Below are positions 1-10,316 of a DNA stretch of 64,000 nt, in pieces (position 1 is the first letter of the stretch; every line of letters begins with the position of its first letter). Position numbers and translations under genes: made by a program. Source of the DNA: Bryoerythrophyllum caledonicum (lineage: Eukaryota; Streptophyta; Bryopsida; Pottiales; Pottiaceae). Where the stretch lies: the NCBI GenBank assembly GCA_963971425.1, contig OZ020517.1:622501-686500 (forward strand). Reading direction: 5' to 3'. The notes beneath the pieces were generated by a model. That model was not told the origin of the DNA, made no database searches, and saw nothing but the letters and a program-made list of their open reading frames with translations.

Positions 1-1
1 T

Positions 2-3000
2 CGCAACTGCAAATGTGAAGATCTCTCTCCGTACGCGAAGGAGTTCTTCAGAGTCTTCATCGATGTGCGGTCGCGGTTCGTTTCACCAGTGGGAGCCCTG
101 CACTTTCGTTCTTACAAGGCGGCAACGAATTCGCTCGGGACGTGGCCTTCGGATTCATGGCGCAACCTGGGCTGCAATGTGAAGCTCGGCATCATCGACT
201 TCCGGAACATCCCTGGGTTCTCTGGGACGTCGTCATCGTCGTTGGAGAGGCCCTTCTTCGACGAGTTCATGACGATGTTCGCATCGAAAGGGCATCCTCC
301 CCTCACCGATCTTCCAGCCTGGCTCTTCATTTGCGGCAACGAGCAGTCACACCTTCAAGTGACAGCGTTTGCTGAGGGCCCGTCGTTGTGCCATGCATAC
401 GATGTGCTGCAGTCGAAGTATCTTCCCTCCGAGAACGAGCGCCTCGGAGGATTCGCGCCGAAGACCAACAACGCCCTAGACCCGGTTCGGCTCCTCTTTC
501 TCTTCAAGAAGGAGCTTACGGTGATCCCAGCCGTAAAGAAGATCTACGCAGCTCCAGAGCATGTGTTGTACACGAAGCTACGCAAGTACAACGAGTTGGC
601 GTACTTCATGAACATGAACGAGATGAGGATGGAGTTCTTCGTCAAGCTCCTGGAGCTGTTCTGCAAGAGGGGGGATTTTGTTGTCCAGCTGTTTGGCGGG
701 ACGAAATTACTGACAGCAAGTGTGGTAAGCATCCCTGCAGTTTAGCTCGAGTCGAGCTAAACTGTTTATTCCCTTTCTGACTCGTGCATAGTTTCAATGT
801 GGTCATGCCTATGCTGTTTGGTGAAACTTTAGCTCGACTCTACCTAAAGTGTCGGCTTTTTCTTGTATGATTTTATGGATGTCATTAACTTCGTTCGTAT
901 CATTTGAAGTTATAATAGCCAAGTTTTTGTACCAGCAATTGTTTGTATTGAGTTTAGCTCGACTCGACCTAAATTGTATCTTGTTCAATCCATTGGTGTG
1001 CAGATGCTGGACCTGGAAGCGTTCTGCATTTCTCACGACACCGATGAGCAGGATCTCGACGACGCCTTTGAGGTCGGCTTGACGTTGGATCGGGCCGATT
1101 TTGATATTTCTGCGTATCGCGTCAACTCGGAGATCTTCCCCGAGCTTGGAGATGCCGTTGGGAAGGGGAAGGGGAAAGCCATTATTGACCTCGGCGATGA
1201 GGAGGAAGATGCGGAGCCGAGCGCTGTGGTTGCGTGTCCGATCTCGAGCACCGTCACTCCGGATAATGAGTCCCAGGACGACTTCGTTGACGCTACTCCG
1301 CCTGAGTTTCAGAGTGCATCTCAATCTGAAGCAGGGGACACAATCGCTTCCTCGCGACAACGACTGGACTTCCCGGAGTTGGATTCGTTGGAGATTTCCG
1401 ACAGGCCTCATTCAGCTCCCACCTTGGGCGCTTCAACCGCTCGTCCCGCGGCCAAGAAGAGGAAGGTTGCTAGCGCGAGCACGCGCTCTCCTTTGGCTAT
1501 CGCGAGCAGCGCTCAGGATGACAGCAGGTTGATCTCCCTTGAGAAGAAGCTCAAAGAGGAGGCCACCCGGATGAGGTTGATGGAGCAGCGACTTGCGGAG
1601 CACGACGAGGAGCTCAGGGATCTGCAGCGGAGGCGTGACGATGAAATGAAGAGAGACCAAGATCAGAGGCATGTCGAGATGATGCTCATGATGCAGAGAT
1701 TCATGTCGGCTAATTTGCCTGCTTCCGCCACATCACCGCCCGTAATTATTGCTGCAATCCCCCAGCCTCCCGCATCGCCGGACGGCGGGTCTACGAGTCC
1801 GTCTCGCGATTTGCAGCTTCCATATCCGTCGGTTACCTCCCCCGTCTCCAGTGGGGCTCAATTGCTTCTTGTTCTCCCTTCCGCGTCGGCCCGCCCCTCT
1901 TCCCCTCCGAAGTCGCCCGATCGGGACGAATCTATCGCAGATGTCCCCAGGTCATCGTCAGGTTAGTGTAACGTAGTTGCGAGTGTATAGAGGCAGAACA
2001 TTTTGTAAATGTCCAATTTTGTACTCCAGTATTTTTTTTGTTAATATTACAGTGCACGGCGAGCACTTCAGCTCGAGTCGAGCTAAACTGCTTGACATCT
2101 AACCACTATGACTTGTATCCGTGTCCTCTGTGCCCATCCGCTGATAGGTGTGAAGTTGTTGAATTTTTCCAGATCTAAGTTTCGGTGATGACGCGATTGC
2201 TCAACCAGTCATAGAAGAGGTCGTCCAAATTGCAGTCCCAGTCATAGAAGAGGTCGTCCAAGTTTCTGCCGTGCTCGTAGACGAGATCAATCATGATTCT
2301 GAGCCACCTCTTCTTGTCCCAGAACCGTGCCCCCAAATGGATGTCGGGCACTCCGGGCCCCTTGACAGCATGCAGGGTTCATTGGGATCGATGGGTGCCC
2401 GAGACGAAATGTTGCAGGACGATGAAGTTCTCGAGGTATTCTTCTAACTCTTTTCGAACTCCACTCATTCCCCCATCACTCCTCCCCCATTTATCTCTTT
2501 CGTTCTACGTATTGTTGAATCGTCGTTGTTAATGAATCTGTAGTAATATTGGTCGTTCTCCTGGCATTTGCGAACCAGGTCGGCGAGGCATCAATAAGTG
2601 ATGCCAATAATCTAGAAGAAATACCTAGAGTCCATTCAGATATCGAGGGCAGGTGGTTGAACATTGTGCTGGACCTCAATGGGATTCTATGCACGTGTGA
2701 GCCGTCGTGGCAGGCCAGAGGATCCAGGGACTCTATCCCGTCCATTCACTCGGCTTCGCTGCCGGCCGAAGTAGGCCCTAAACTAGTTCGAGTGCGCCCT
2801 GGTTGTGCTGAATTTCTTACGAAGTTGTCTAAGATTGCCACCATCACGATCTGGAGTTCGATGATGGAATCTACAACGCGTCAGATATGTAATTATCTTT
2901 TTCAGCATAGTTCTTCGTACCCTCTCAGGATCTTTGGTCAGGAGAGTTGCGATAGGGTTCCCGAGCGTAGAGTCGGTAGCAGAACATTCTACATGAAGGA

Positions 3001-3373
3001 ATCTGGCACTCAGAAGGACATCTTCTTGAAGACCTTATCGAGCCATCTCTTCAATAGGTTGGGTCGTGAGTATACTCCGGCAAATACGCTTGTCATTGAC
3101 GACAGCCCGATTAAGCACATGCTCAATTTGCCGGAGAACGTCCTTCTTCTTCCATCATGGTCGCACAAACATGTTGGCGCGAGAGACGACTCTGTATTGT
3201 TGGAGGAATTGCTGCCATATCTCTCTGACCTTCATCGGTTTCCGGGTGGTCTAGCGCAGTACCGGGCCGAACATCCCTCTGGCCGGGAGATGTTTTATAA
3301 TGATCAGAAGACGTGTGGTCAGTCTGCGAGTATCTGGAACGCAATCCAAGCGTTTCGAAATCTCCGCTCTTAA
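2..3373 (+). CDS. Pseudo-methyltransferase / coiled-coil / FCP1-like phosphatase protein (5' partial)
   Basis: Four exons join in frame: 2-724, 1004-1961, 2173-2435 and 2579-3373, all with GT-AG borders. Exon 1 has the layout of a beta-class N6-adenine/N4-cytosine DNA methyltransferase. A motif IV position at about 195-215 reads IIDFRNIP, so DPPY is lost. Motif X and motif I (RGDFVVQLFGG) follow near 660-705. Exon 2 starts with the motif II-like strand (FCISHDTDE), then an acidic stretch, an NLS-like AAKKRKV and a charged coiled coil. Exon 4 is an FCP1/NIF-like HAD domain: LDLNGILC in place of DxDxT, then TITIWSSMME, then LVIDDSPIKHM. The second catalytic Asp is Asn, a form I recall from a plant FCP1-like subfamily. 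The start lies outside the window; in E2 and E3 a ParB-like domain precedes the methyltransferase part. Catalytic activity of either enzyme-like domain is doubtful. Confidence 0.65.
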
Positions 3374-4210
3374 TGCCGTTGGAAACGCTTAGATTCCTTT
3401 TACACTTTAGGTCGCATAGAGCTAAACTGTATCGATTGACTGCAGCTCGATGTTGTAAATTTTGTTGGACCATTTTCTGTCTATATATTTTTTTATAAAT
3501 GAAACTGAGATGTTTCACCGCTTTGTTTGTTGTGGGAATTGGATATCTACTGCTGATGGAATGTCGTGCTATTCTGAATGATTGAAATTTTCATCTATTG
3601 TTCTAAGGTATGTCAGTGTCGCTGTGGTTGAAATTTCTACAGGACTGTGACTGTCGGGCGTCCGTGGATTCCTTGCTAGGGCCAGAGGAGTTCGTCCTTT
3701 CTCTTCGGAGTAAAGGGCTTTTGTTGCACTCTGCTGCAACCGCACAATCAACCATGGATTATTCGACCATGGCAGTGGACGACGGAGTTGTTGAAAGCCC
3801 TATTGCGCGGGAGCCAATTCATGATAGGAACAACTCGCCTTCGCCGCAGTGGCCTCGTTTAGTTCCTGGGTCCCCGCCTTTAAATCCGGATAATTGTACT
3901 CCAGCAAAGCGTATTCTCTATGACGGTTTAAGGGATGGTACTTCCCAACGCTCGCTTGCGGTGCGTGTTATGATGACCTCCAATTTATTGCACTATTGCG
4001 ATGTTTTGGCCTAGACAATTTTGGTTTGTTGTTGAGCTACATTGTACTAATGTAGTTTTGGTTCATTTAAGCTTGTTTTTTTTGTTGGGGGTTAAATGTG
4101 CTCTGTGGATCTTTCCTTCTGCATTTTAGCTCCATCCGACCTAATGTGCGCTAGGATGGATTTCAATGATTAAATTTTCATCTGTGTTGTGTAGCAGTAT
4201 TCGACCTAAA
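741..4210. repeat. E1 palindrome array (7 copies, 21 nt)
   Basis: Copies lie at 741-761, 828-848, 953-973, 2067-2087, 3406-3426, 4125-4145 and 4190-4210. The first is a perfect inverted repeat with arms TTTAGCTCGA and TCGAGCTAAA around one base. Others vary mainly in the right arm (TCGACCTAAA). Six copies sit in introns and one lies between the two genes; none is in an exon. The spacing is irregular, so this is a dispersed set of sites rather than a tandem satellite. A role as binding sites for the neighbouring protein is inference. Confidence 0.75.
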
Positions 4211-4492
4211 GTGTATTTCTTTGGATTGTGTGTGGCGCCTATTGTGCAGGGACCATTCGGTAAATGTCTCCGTCCACGAACTTTGTCTGGGGATGCTACT
4301 AGAGGCAAATGCTCTCCTTCCCCCACCCGCCGGCACTCGCTGCCCAAATCAAACAGTGACGAGGTGCGTAGGCGGGGTTTGCAGCGTCTTCTAGAGAGTC
4401 CATTAATGCAAGAGAATGGCGCAATATGGACAAGGCAACGTCAGAGGGCTTTTTTGAAGACGCGTATAGAAGCTTATGGTGGAACTCCGTAG
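3610..4492 (+). CDS. Small spliced protein of unknown function in E1
   Basis: Two exons, 3610-3960 and 4250-4492, join in phase 0 across a GT-AG intron that carries two copies of the E1 palindrome. The predicted protein is about 197 residues. It has a proline/serine-rich middle (SPSPQWPRL, SPPLNPDN) and a basic C-terminus (WTRQRQRAFLKTRIEAYG). No family is recognised. It might instead be a further part of the upstream gene, or its true start may differ, because the sequence just before 3610 could be a splice acceptor. Support is the open frame over both exons and consensus splice sites. Confidence 0.4.
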
Positions 4493-4947
4493 ACCATTTG
4501 ATTAGTGATAGGATGATTGTGTTTTGCCTCGGGGTGAATGAATGTTGTTTGTGATTTTTTTTCATGAAGTTTTAAATAAAGCTTGGAATAATGGTACATG
4601 CTTCTTTTAGCGTTACCATTTTTTGGGACATTCGGCTAATTTGGTCCATCCATGTAATGGTATATAGTATTCTTGGTGCATTGTTGATATGCTTTGCACC
4701 TACAATTGTCTATATATATTGATACTTTAAAGATCATATATCTTCAAAATCATGGAAATCTCTCATTATAACGAATATGGTGTTAAAGGTGGATCCAATT
4801 AAAAGGCTGAATTAAAGCACCACCTCCCTAATCAACACAAAGAACCTAAGTGAACATGAGAGGTGTCACCATGCTTGTATGAGTCGTGTATGAATGGGCT
4901 GAGGATTGGTTACAGAAGGAACTAGGCCCCGTATTAGGATCTTATGT
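4493..4947. other. Non-coding junction between E1 and retrotransposon A
   Basis: A/T-rich sequence with no supported ORF, no palindrome copy and no terminal repeat that I can recognise. The edge of E1 and the point where the integrase of retrotransposon A is cut must lie in here. Confidence 0.5.
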
Positions 4948-5430
4948 TCAAGATAAGCCATCCTTTAGGGGCGGTTTATTTGGCTCACAACACACCATAC
5001 ACCTGGCCACCAAAGCTTGCACTTGGGACTGCATTCCACGCCACCAGTAGTGAATCTGAAGTAGACTATAAGTCCTCCGCACTCCAAAGTGTCCAAGGTC
5101 CTCATGTGTGTCACTAATCAGTTTTACTCTCTCTATTTGAGCTGGTACTACCTTCTTAGTACCATTTGGCCACAATCTCACAAGATGAGTCCTCTCCCAC
5201 ACAAACCTCTTAGCTTGTTGTAGAACTCTATCTCTCTCCTTATGAGACCATGAAGCCACTGCTTCTCCATCCTTCAAGAACTGCATCACATTCGTGTCTT
5301 CATGGATATCTCTGGCGCCCCCAGACTCTTCACCTCCATCCTCATCTACTGTAGCCACAATAGCTTCCCCGGTGGTATCTCCATTCATTGCCAACATCCC
5401 TAGAAAGACCAGACAATGCCACCCTGGCAA
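4948..5430 (-). pseudogene. Integrase N-terminal zinc-binding domain (truncated)
   Basis: Continues the pol frame after a single in-frame TAG at 5455-5457. Residues near the C-terminus form the gypsy integrase HHCC zinc-binding module (DTHEDLGHFGVRRT with CMVC about 25 residues on). The frame then ends, and the integrase DDE core and C-terminal domain are missing. The loss coincides with the border to E1, so truncation by a later insertion or deletion is likely. It cannot encode a working integrase. Confidence 0.8.
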
Positions 5431-5454
5431 CGGGTCTGTTTCACCCTCAGTTTG

Positions 5455-6642
5455 CTACCTAACACCTGTATCATCCTCTTGGTTTGGAATTGGATTGCGG
5501 CTAAGGCCATCTGCATCCATATTAACCAAACCTACCCTATGAACCACCTTGAAGTCATACTCCATCAACATCAAGGCCCATCGTGCCAATTCCCCTGTTA
5601 ATTTATCAGACTCCATCAACCATTTCAACGGCTGATGTTCTGTAACTAACAGAAATTCGTTACCATAAAGATAACACCGAAAATGGGCAATTGCCCATAT
5701 CGCAGCCAAGCATTCCCCCTCATACGAGCTATACTGAGCCTCAGCATTGTTGTTGGATCGGCTGGCATACGCAATGACAAATTCCTTGCCATCATCATCT
5801 ATTTGTGTCAATACTGCACCAATCCCCAACGAGCTCCAATCTGTGTGTAGCTGGTACGTCCTTCCTGCTATAGGCCTCCGAAGTATTGGTGCTGATGCCA
5901 AACGGTCTTTCAACTGTTGAAAGGCCGCCTCTTGCTCATCTCCCCAGATCCAAGGTTGATCATTCCTTGTCAACATGGTTAATGGCTTGACAATAGCACT
6001 GAAAGTTTTGACAAACTTTCTATAGTAGTTACACAACCCCAGAAATGCTCTCAACCTACTAACATCTCGTGGTCTAGGAATAGACATCACTACTTCCACT
6101 TTGCTAGCTACCACACCTAATCCACTTGGATAAATCATGTGGCCTAAATACTCAATGCAATCAAAGTAGAATTTGCACTTACCAAGGTGCAACTTTAATC
6201 CATGAAGCCTCAATTTAGCAAAAACCTCCATCAAGTGTAGTCTATGTTGTTTTCGATTCCTGCTAAAGACAATGATGTCATCAATATAGCACCTCACGAA
6301 ATCCAACCCCGAGAATACTCTGTCCATAATCCTCTGAAATTCTGCTGGAGCATACTTCAATCCAAACGGTAGAAACTTCCATTGAAACAACCGGTCCTTC
6401 CCATCTCTGTCAATGCCCCAGAACGCGGTTTTCTCCTTGTCTTCCTCTCTCAATCCAATCTGGTGGTATCCAGAGCGTAAATCCAACGTACTAAATACCT
6501 TGGCATGGCCAATGGCCTCAAAGTTCTCCTCTGGAGTTGGCATGGCATAACGGTCTGACTTAGTGAATTTATTAATTCTCCTATAGCCACCACACATCCT
6601 TTTCTCAGTCCAATTACCATAAATGTCCTTTTTGGATGGCAT
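5455..6642 (-). CDS. pol: Reverse transcriptase and RNase H (Ty3/gypsy pol)
   Basis: The ORF carries the RT core with GGYRRIN, STLDLRSGYHQI, PFGLKYAPAEFQ and the catalytic YIDDIIVF. RNase H follows with LHTDWSSLGIGAVL, the YSSYEGECLAAIWAI helix and TEHQPLKWL. These are hallmarks of chromovirus/gypsy-type pol. The first RT residues are in the ORF at 6657-6884, separated by a one-base frameshift near 6655. The frame ends in a TAG, after which the same frame resumes as integrase, so a full polyprotein is not made from this copy without suppression. Identity as Ty3/gypsy RT is secure. Confidence 0.9.
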   Translation of the reverse strand: MPSKKDIYGNWTEKRMCGGYRRINKFTKSDRYAMPTPEENFEAIGHAKVFSTLDLRSGYHQIGLREEDKEKTAFWGIDRDGKDRLFQWKFLPFGLKYAPAEFQRIMDRVFSGLDFVRCYIDDIIVFSRNRKQHRLHLMEVFAKLRLHGLKLHLGKCKFYFDCIEYLGHMIYPSGLGVVASKVEVVMSIPRPRDVSRLRAFLGLCNYYRKFVKTFSAIVKPLTMLTRNDQPWIWGDEQEAAFQQLKDRLASAPILRRPIAGRTYQLHTDWSSLGIGAVLTQIDDDGKEFVIAYASRSNNNAEAQYSSYEGECLAAIWAIAHFRCYLYGNEFLLVTEHQPLKWLMESDKLTGELARWALMLMEYDFKVVHRVGLVNMDADGLSRNPIPNQEDDTGVR

Positions 6643-6656
6643 AACCGTTGCTGATG

Positions 6657-6884
6657 CTACTCACAATCTGGAGGAGCCAACTCCACCAACCCTGCAGCCA
6701 TCAATTCTTCTGTGCGAGCACAAATCATCTTTCGCTCCATGTCGCTATACTTGTATGGCTTTCGATAAATTGGTGCTTCGTCGGTTAAATTGATACGCAC
6801 TTCTTGGCCCTTCAACACTCCCAAATCATGTACACTGAAAGCAAAACAATCTAGATACTCCTTCAAGAACTCATGTTCCTCCAC
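6657..6884 (-). pseudogene. RT N-terminal segment, frameshifted
   Basis: Encodes the usual start of gypsy RT: the acidic lead (EFLKEYLDCFAFS), then PIYRKPYKYSDMER and MAAGLVELAPP. It normally runs straight into the PSKKDIYGNW stretch of the next ORF. Here the frame hits a TAG at 6657-6659 and the continuation lies in another frame, consistent with a single-base loss. Confidence 0.75.
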
Positions 6885-6983
6885 CTCTACAACTCCATCC
6901 GCCAGGCCTACTCTTGGTTTTCAAGTGTCCTTAGTCACCACCTCCTTTGGTTCCTTTGGAGCAGGGTTTCCCACCCTTGGTTG

Positions 6984-8867
6984 CTATTGAATCCCCTGTG
7001 AAGGAGACTCCCCTCCTTCCTCCTCAATAACACTTCCAAGTCCTTCCAATTGACCAAGTTTGTCAATTTCTTCCATGTGAAGAGCTGTGTGTTCTTCCAA
7101 GAAGATCTTCTCCACAACCTCCTCCAAATCTAACCTCTGGTAAGCCAATCTGCTCCCTTCACTCCAGTTCTCCCCTCCATAGTGAAGATCTGTTGCTGTG
7201 GTGGTCGCAAAAATATTTGCGTTATCCCACATGTTCCATGGATGAGGTGCAAAGGCCCTCTCGCCCCCAACCACCTTGCTTTTCACCCTGAGATAGGCAA
7301 GTGGTTCTCCTGCCGCCCGCAACTCATAATAACCCATGTAACTTGTCAGACTAGAAGCTAAACGCTTCTGTTCAGCAACCACTAATGAAACAATCCAAGT
7401 CAGGCAATTTAAATCCATTGCCTGACCAAGTGAAAACCGTCGCTGTGGTTCTGAAATCCCAGGCACATCGGTGGTGCCAGTGGGAAAGCCCATGGCTCTC
7501 TCTCTCTCATCTGCATTGGGCTCTACCATCTCCTGAGACAATGAATCCCAGACATGCCCAGGGCCATTATCCTTGAAGGCATAAGACCGTACAAAACTAA
7601 CCAACGTGGACAAGGCCCTACGTGGTTCTCCCTTGTGGTTAACCACCGCTAATGGTGCCTGGTCATCGTGATACACGCACCGTGGTGTCCTGTGAGGATC
7701 TAATATGTCACTCACATACACATCTGGGCGTTTAATGCGACCCACCGCGGACTGTAGCAACTCTGCCGGTGCCAAGTTTGTCCACCATAAGCGTGGTCTA
7801 TGTGCCCTAGACCCTACTGTAGCCGCATCAATTAACACTAGCAAACCCAGCGTCTGATGGATTCTATGCATACTCTCGAGTGTCCTGGACCTCGAACTGC
7901 TCACCACGGGCACGTTCTCTACAATATAACCAAGCAGTTGCCTCTGAGAAGTCTGAAGCAACCAAAGCACTCGAATCATGTCAAAGAACCTGGAAGAACG
8001 GGAATCCTTTAACCCAATCTGATTGCCTGCCATAGACATGCCTTGGCAAGGCCATCCTACAATGACAAGGTCCACATGACCCACTCGGTGAATGTCATCA
8101 TCTGACAACAAGGAAATGTCACCTACAAGTGTAGAGAAGGAGGTTTTGATGGCACTAGTGGCCAACAATTCTGGAAATTGTGTCCTCAGTCTCCGTGTGT
8201 GACGTTTGGCCACATGCCTTGCTGCTTCATCCACATCCACGTAAATGTAGCACTTAACCTTGATCCCAGCTTGTAAAACAGCTGCCAAGCCTGTGCCAAT
8301 GCCTCCGAATAGTTCCAATAACACGATGCCATCTGTTGGTGCCTTCCAATGGATGGTGGCAGTGTCTAAGGGAGGTCCGATGTCTTGGTCAACTCCAGGC
8401 TCCTGTTGCATCTGTGGTAGCATGGAGTGTTGCCATGCTTCTTCCATTGCTAACTCCGCGGCCTCCCTCAATTGGGTGGTGTTATTCCACGCCGCCTCAA
8501 TCCTAGGTTGGTATCCTTCTTCCTCTCCACCACTGGTGTTGCCCATATAGACATCCACCTTGTCTGAGTTGTGGTGTACTATAGAAGAATCTTCAAAACC
8601 TGCCTGAAACCATGGAGGTTTCAGATTCATACCTCCAGAGAAGGCAAACACGTCAGCTAAGTTACCAGTAAGAACTCGAACAAATTGAGCTGACAGCTTA
8701 GCCTTCCGCCCATCTCCTGCTTGCCATCCTGGTCTATAGCTTGCTGACTCCTCCCAGAAATCCAAGGTGAATCCCATTGGGTATAGCACCGCCGAGCCCA
8801 CCAAGACATCATATGACTTGGCCTCCGTAACTATTGCCTTCACCTTCATGGAACTAGCATCTGCCAC
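6984..8867 (-). CDS. Protease C-terminus fused to cytosine-5 DNA methyltransferase
   Basis: The first residues finish a retroviral-type protease (DVLVGSAVLYPMG). A cytosine-5 DNA methyltransferase domain follows with the conserved motifs in order: I LLELFGGIGTG (about 8300-8330), IV GWPCQGMSMAG with the catalytic Cys (about 8040), VI IVENVP (about 7915), VIII SRAHRPRLWW (about 7790), IX ERERAMGFP (about 7490) and X RRFSLGQAMDL (about 7430). The order and the motif IX/X style resemble DNMT3/DRM-type enzymes more than DNMT1 or CMT. All catalytic and SAM-binding motifs look intact, and this is the longest unbroken ORF of retrotransposon A although neighbouring ORFs are broken. No PWWP, ADD or UBA domain is visible. 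Such retrotransposon-borne methyltransferases are, as I recall, reported from charophytes and dinoflagellates; a role in self-methylation is inference. Confidence 0.85.
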   Translation of the reverse strand: MADASSMKVKAIVTEAKSYDVLVGSAVLYPMGFTLDFWEESASYRPGWQAGDGRKAKLSAQFVRVLTGNLADVFAFSGGMNLKPPWFQAGFEDSSIVHHNSDKVDVYMGNTSGGEEEGYQPRIEAAWNNTTQLREAAELAMEEAWQHSMLPQMQQEPGVDQDIGPPLDTATIHWKAPTDGIVLLELFGGIGTGLAAVLQAGIKVKCYIYVDVDEAARHVAKRHTRRLRTQFPELLATSAIKTSFSTLVGDISLLSDDDIHRVGHVDLVIVGWPCQGMSMAGNQIGLKDSRSSRFFDMIRVLWLLQTSQRQLLGYIVENVPVVSSSRSRTLESMHRIHQTLGLLVLIDAATVGSRAHRPRLWWTNLAPAELLQSAVGRIKRPDVYVSDILDPHRTPRCVYHDDQAPLAVVNHKGEPRRALSTLVSFVRSYAFKDNGPGHVWDSLSQEMVEPNADERERAMGFPTGTTDVPGISEPQRRFSLGQAMDLNCLTWIVSLVVAEQKRLASSLTSYMGYYELRAAGEPLAYLRVKSKVVGGERAFAPHPWNMWDNANIFATTTATDLHYGGENWSEGSRLAYQRLDLEEVVEKIFLEEHTALHMEEIDKLGQLEGLGSVIEEEGGESPSQGIQ

Positions 8868-8882
8868 ATCACTCTGATTGAG

Positions 8883-9389
8883 TTATAACACCAACTCAGC
8901 CTTTGTGATCCCTGTAGCGTGCTCTGTACCCCCCATGGATGTGCTAATGGTCCAGGGACACTTCTCCAAAGTATCCCCAGTTAAACCCAACCCTTCAATA
9001 GCTGACGCTCCCAGCATCAGAGGTTGAGCTCCTGAATCCAGAAGCACACGTCGAGGTACAAAAACCTTCCCTTTAGGCCCAACGAGTTCGAAAATACCTT
9101 GGGAATTATCAACCACTACCACACCAGGGGTAATGGATGATCTCTCAATCGCAGGTCTAGCGGCCATTGTCTTCACACGCATGGCTGCTGAAAGCAGCCC
9201 CTCCACGTTGTCACTCTGGCTCTCCTCTGCCTGGATTATCTCCGTCTTCAACACATTAATCCCCGTGGAATTATCAAACTCACACATTGAGTCTACACTC
9301 TTGAAAACCTCTGCCACACTGAAGCCATCTCGTGACAACATCTTAGCAGAAAATAACGAAGCTTCCCACACGGCAGTAGTTGCCTCCAT
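8883..9389 (-). CDS. Aspartic protease N-terminal part
   Basis: Carries the retropepsin active-site signature VLLDSGAQPLMLG, preceded by VVVVDNSQGIFELVG and followed by an ISTSMGGTEHATG strand typical of clan AA proteases in gypsy elements. The frame ends at 8883 and the remainder of the protease continues in another frame at 8867, so a frameshift splits it. Confidence 0.75.
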   Translation of the reverse strand: MEATTAVWEASLFSAKMLSRDGFSVAEVFKSVDSMCEFDNSTGINVLKTEIIQAEESQSDNVEGLLSAAMRVKTMAARPAIERSSITPGVVVVDNSQGIFELVGPKGKVFVPRRVLLDSGAQPLMLGASAIEGLGLTGDTLEKCPWTISTSMGGTEHATGITKAELVL

Positions 9390-9425
9390 AAGTGCTCCAG
9401 ACCCTTCTGTGGGTCCTCCAGCTCG

Positions 9426-10271
9426 TCATGAGGCTCGTGTGGGTGTTGCCACTGGTCGTGGTGGAGGCACCATGGACGACGTGGGCACCATCTCTTCTAA
9501 AGTGAAGGATTGAGGCAACCTTGCTTGTCGATTATCCTTTCCATGGTGAGGATCCAGAGTTGGACTAGCTCCACGTGGAACATCCTTGGAACTTGGAGTA
9601 TGACTCCGTGTGAGGGCATAGGCCTCTTGTGTACCATCCCTGATGGCAAGTGCCATGCCACTCAACATGAAGTCCCCGAACTCATCATCCAGGGAACTAA
9701 ATCCGCCCCTAGCATGGAAACTGGGAGTGATCTGAGGTTTGCTACCTACCACATTAGTGTTGGCACTCATAGCTTTCATTTTGGCCTCCAACTCCGCGAA
9801 TTTGGCCTTCCAGCTCTTCTTCTCCCCTCCAGTGGTCTTGGACTCCTTGTCCTTGCCTCCTTTAGCTCCCTTGCTCCCTGTGGGCTTCAGCTCGGGATAA
9901 AGCTTTCAGCAGCTGGCCTCTGCATGCCCCTTGGCACCACAACCTGAGCAAAAACCTCCAATCTGAGGTGTGGAAGTCTTACCTTCCTTACAATCCTTCC
10001 TCTGATGTCCAGGCTTCCCACATTTGAAGCACAAGGCAGCAGATTCTGCAGTATATGAAGGAATAGTCACCTTGGCTACCTTAACCTTCTCTGGGACCTT
10101 CTCTTCACATTTGAAGAATCCCATGGCTGCCTTTTCTTCCAGTAAGTTTATCTCAATCCGCTCCGAAGTCTCAAAAACAAACCGTAGTGTCGTGGGTACT
10201 CCCAATCGCAACGCCTCATTGCGAACCAAGGTTTTCAACTCCTTATCCAGGATACTGTACCAGTGTTGCAC
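9426..10271 (-). pseudogene. gag: Gag zinc-knuckle region, fragmented
   Basis: Two fragments, 9906-10271 and 9426-9791. The first ends a gag helical domain (LKTLVRNEALRLG) and has two CCHC knuckles, CFKCGKPGHQRKDC and CSGCGAKGHAEASC. The second is a linker rich in Ser/Pro (LTRSHTPSSKDVPRG) leading to protease. The stops between fragments show decay. Confidence 0.7.
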
Positions 10272-10316
10272 TGCCTGTTGTTTTGTAACTCCATGAGTGG
10301 CTGAGACTCCATAACT

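Larger units (their letters stand above)
1..4600 (+). mobile_element. E1: partial element with methyltransferase-like gene and palindrome array
   Basis: This is the 3' part of a unit that begins left of the window. It contains a + strand spliced gene with a DNA-methyltransferase-like domain related in layout to the genes of E2 (12.8-33.9 kb) and E3 (54.8 kb onward), a second small spliced gene, and seven copies of a palindrome specific to this unit. It abuts the truncated integrase end of retrotransposon A near 4.95 kb, which suggests E1 or a related event interrupted that retrotransposon. I could not find a terminal repeat of the E2/E3 type at the right edge, so the right boundary is approximate and the mobile-element assignment is inference from content. 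Confidence 0.5.
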
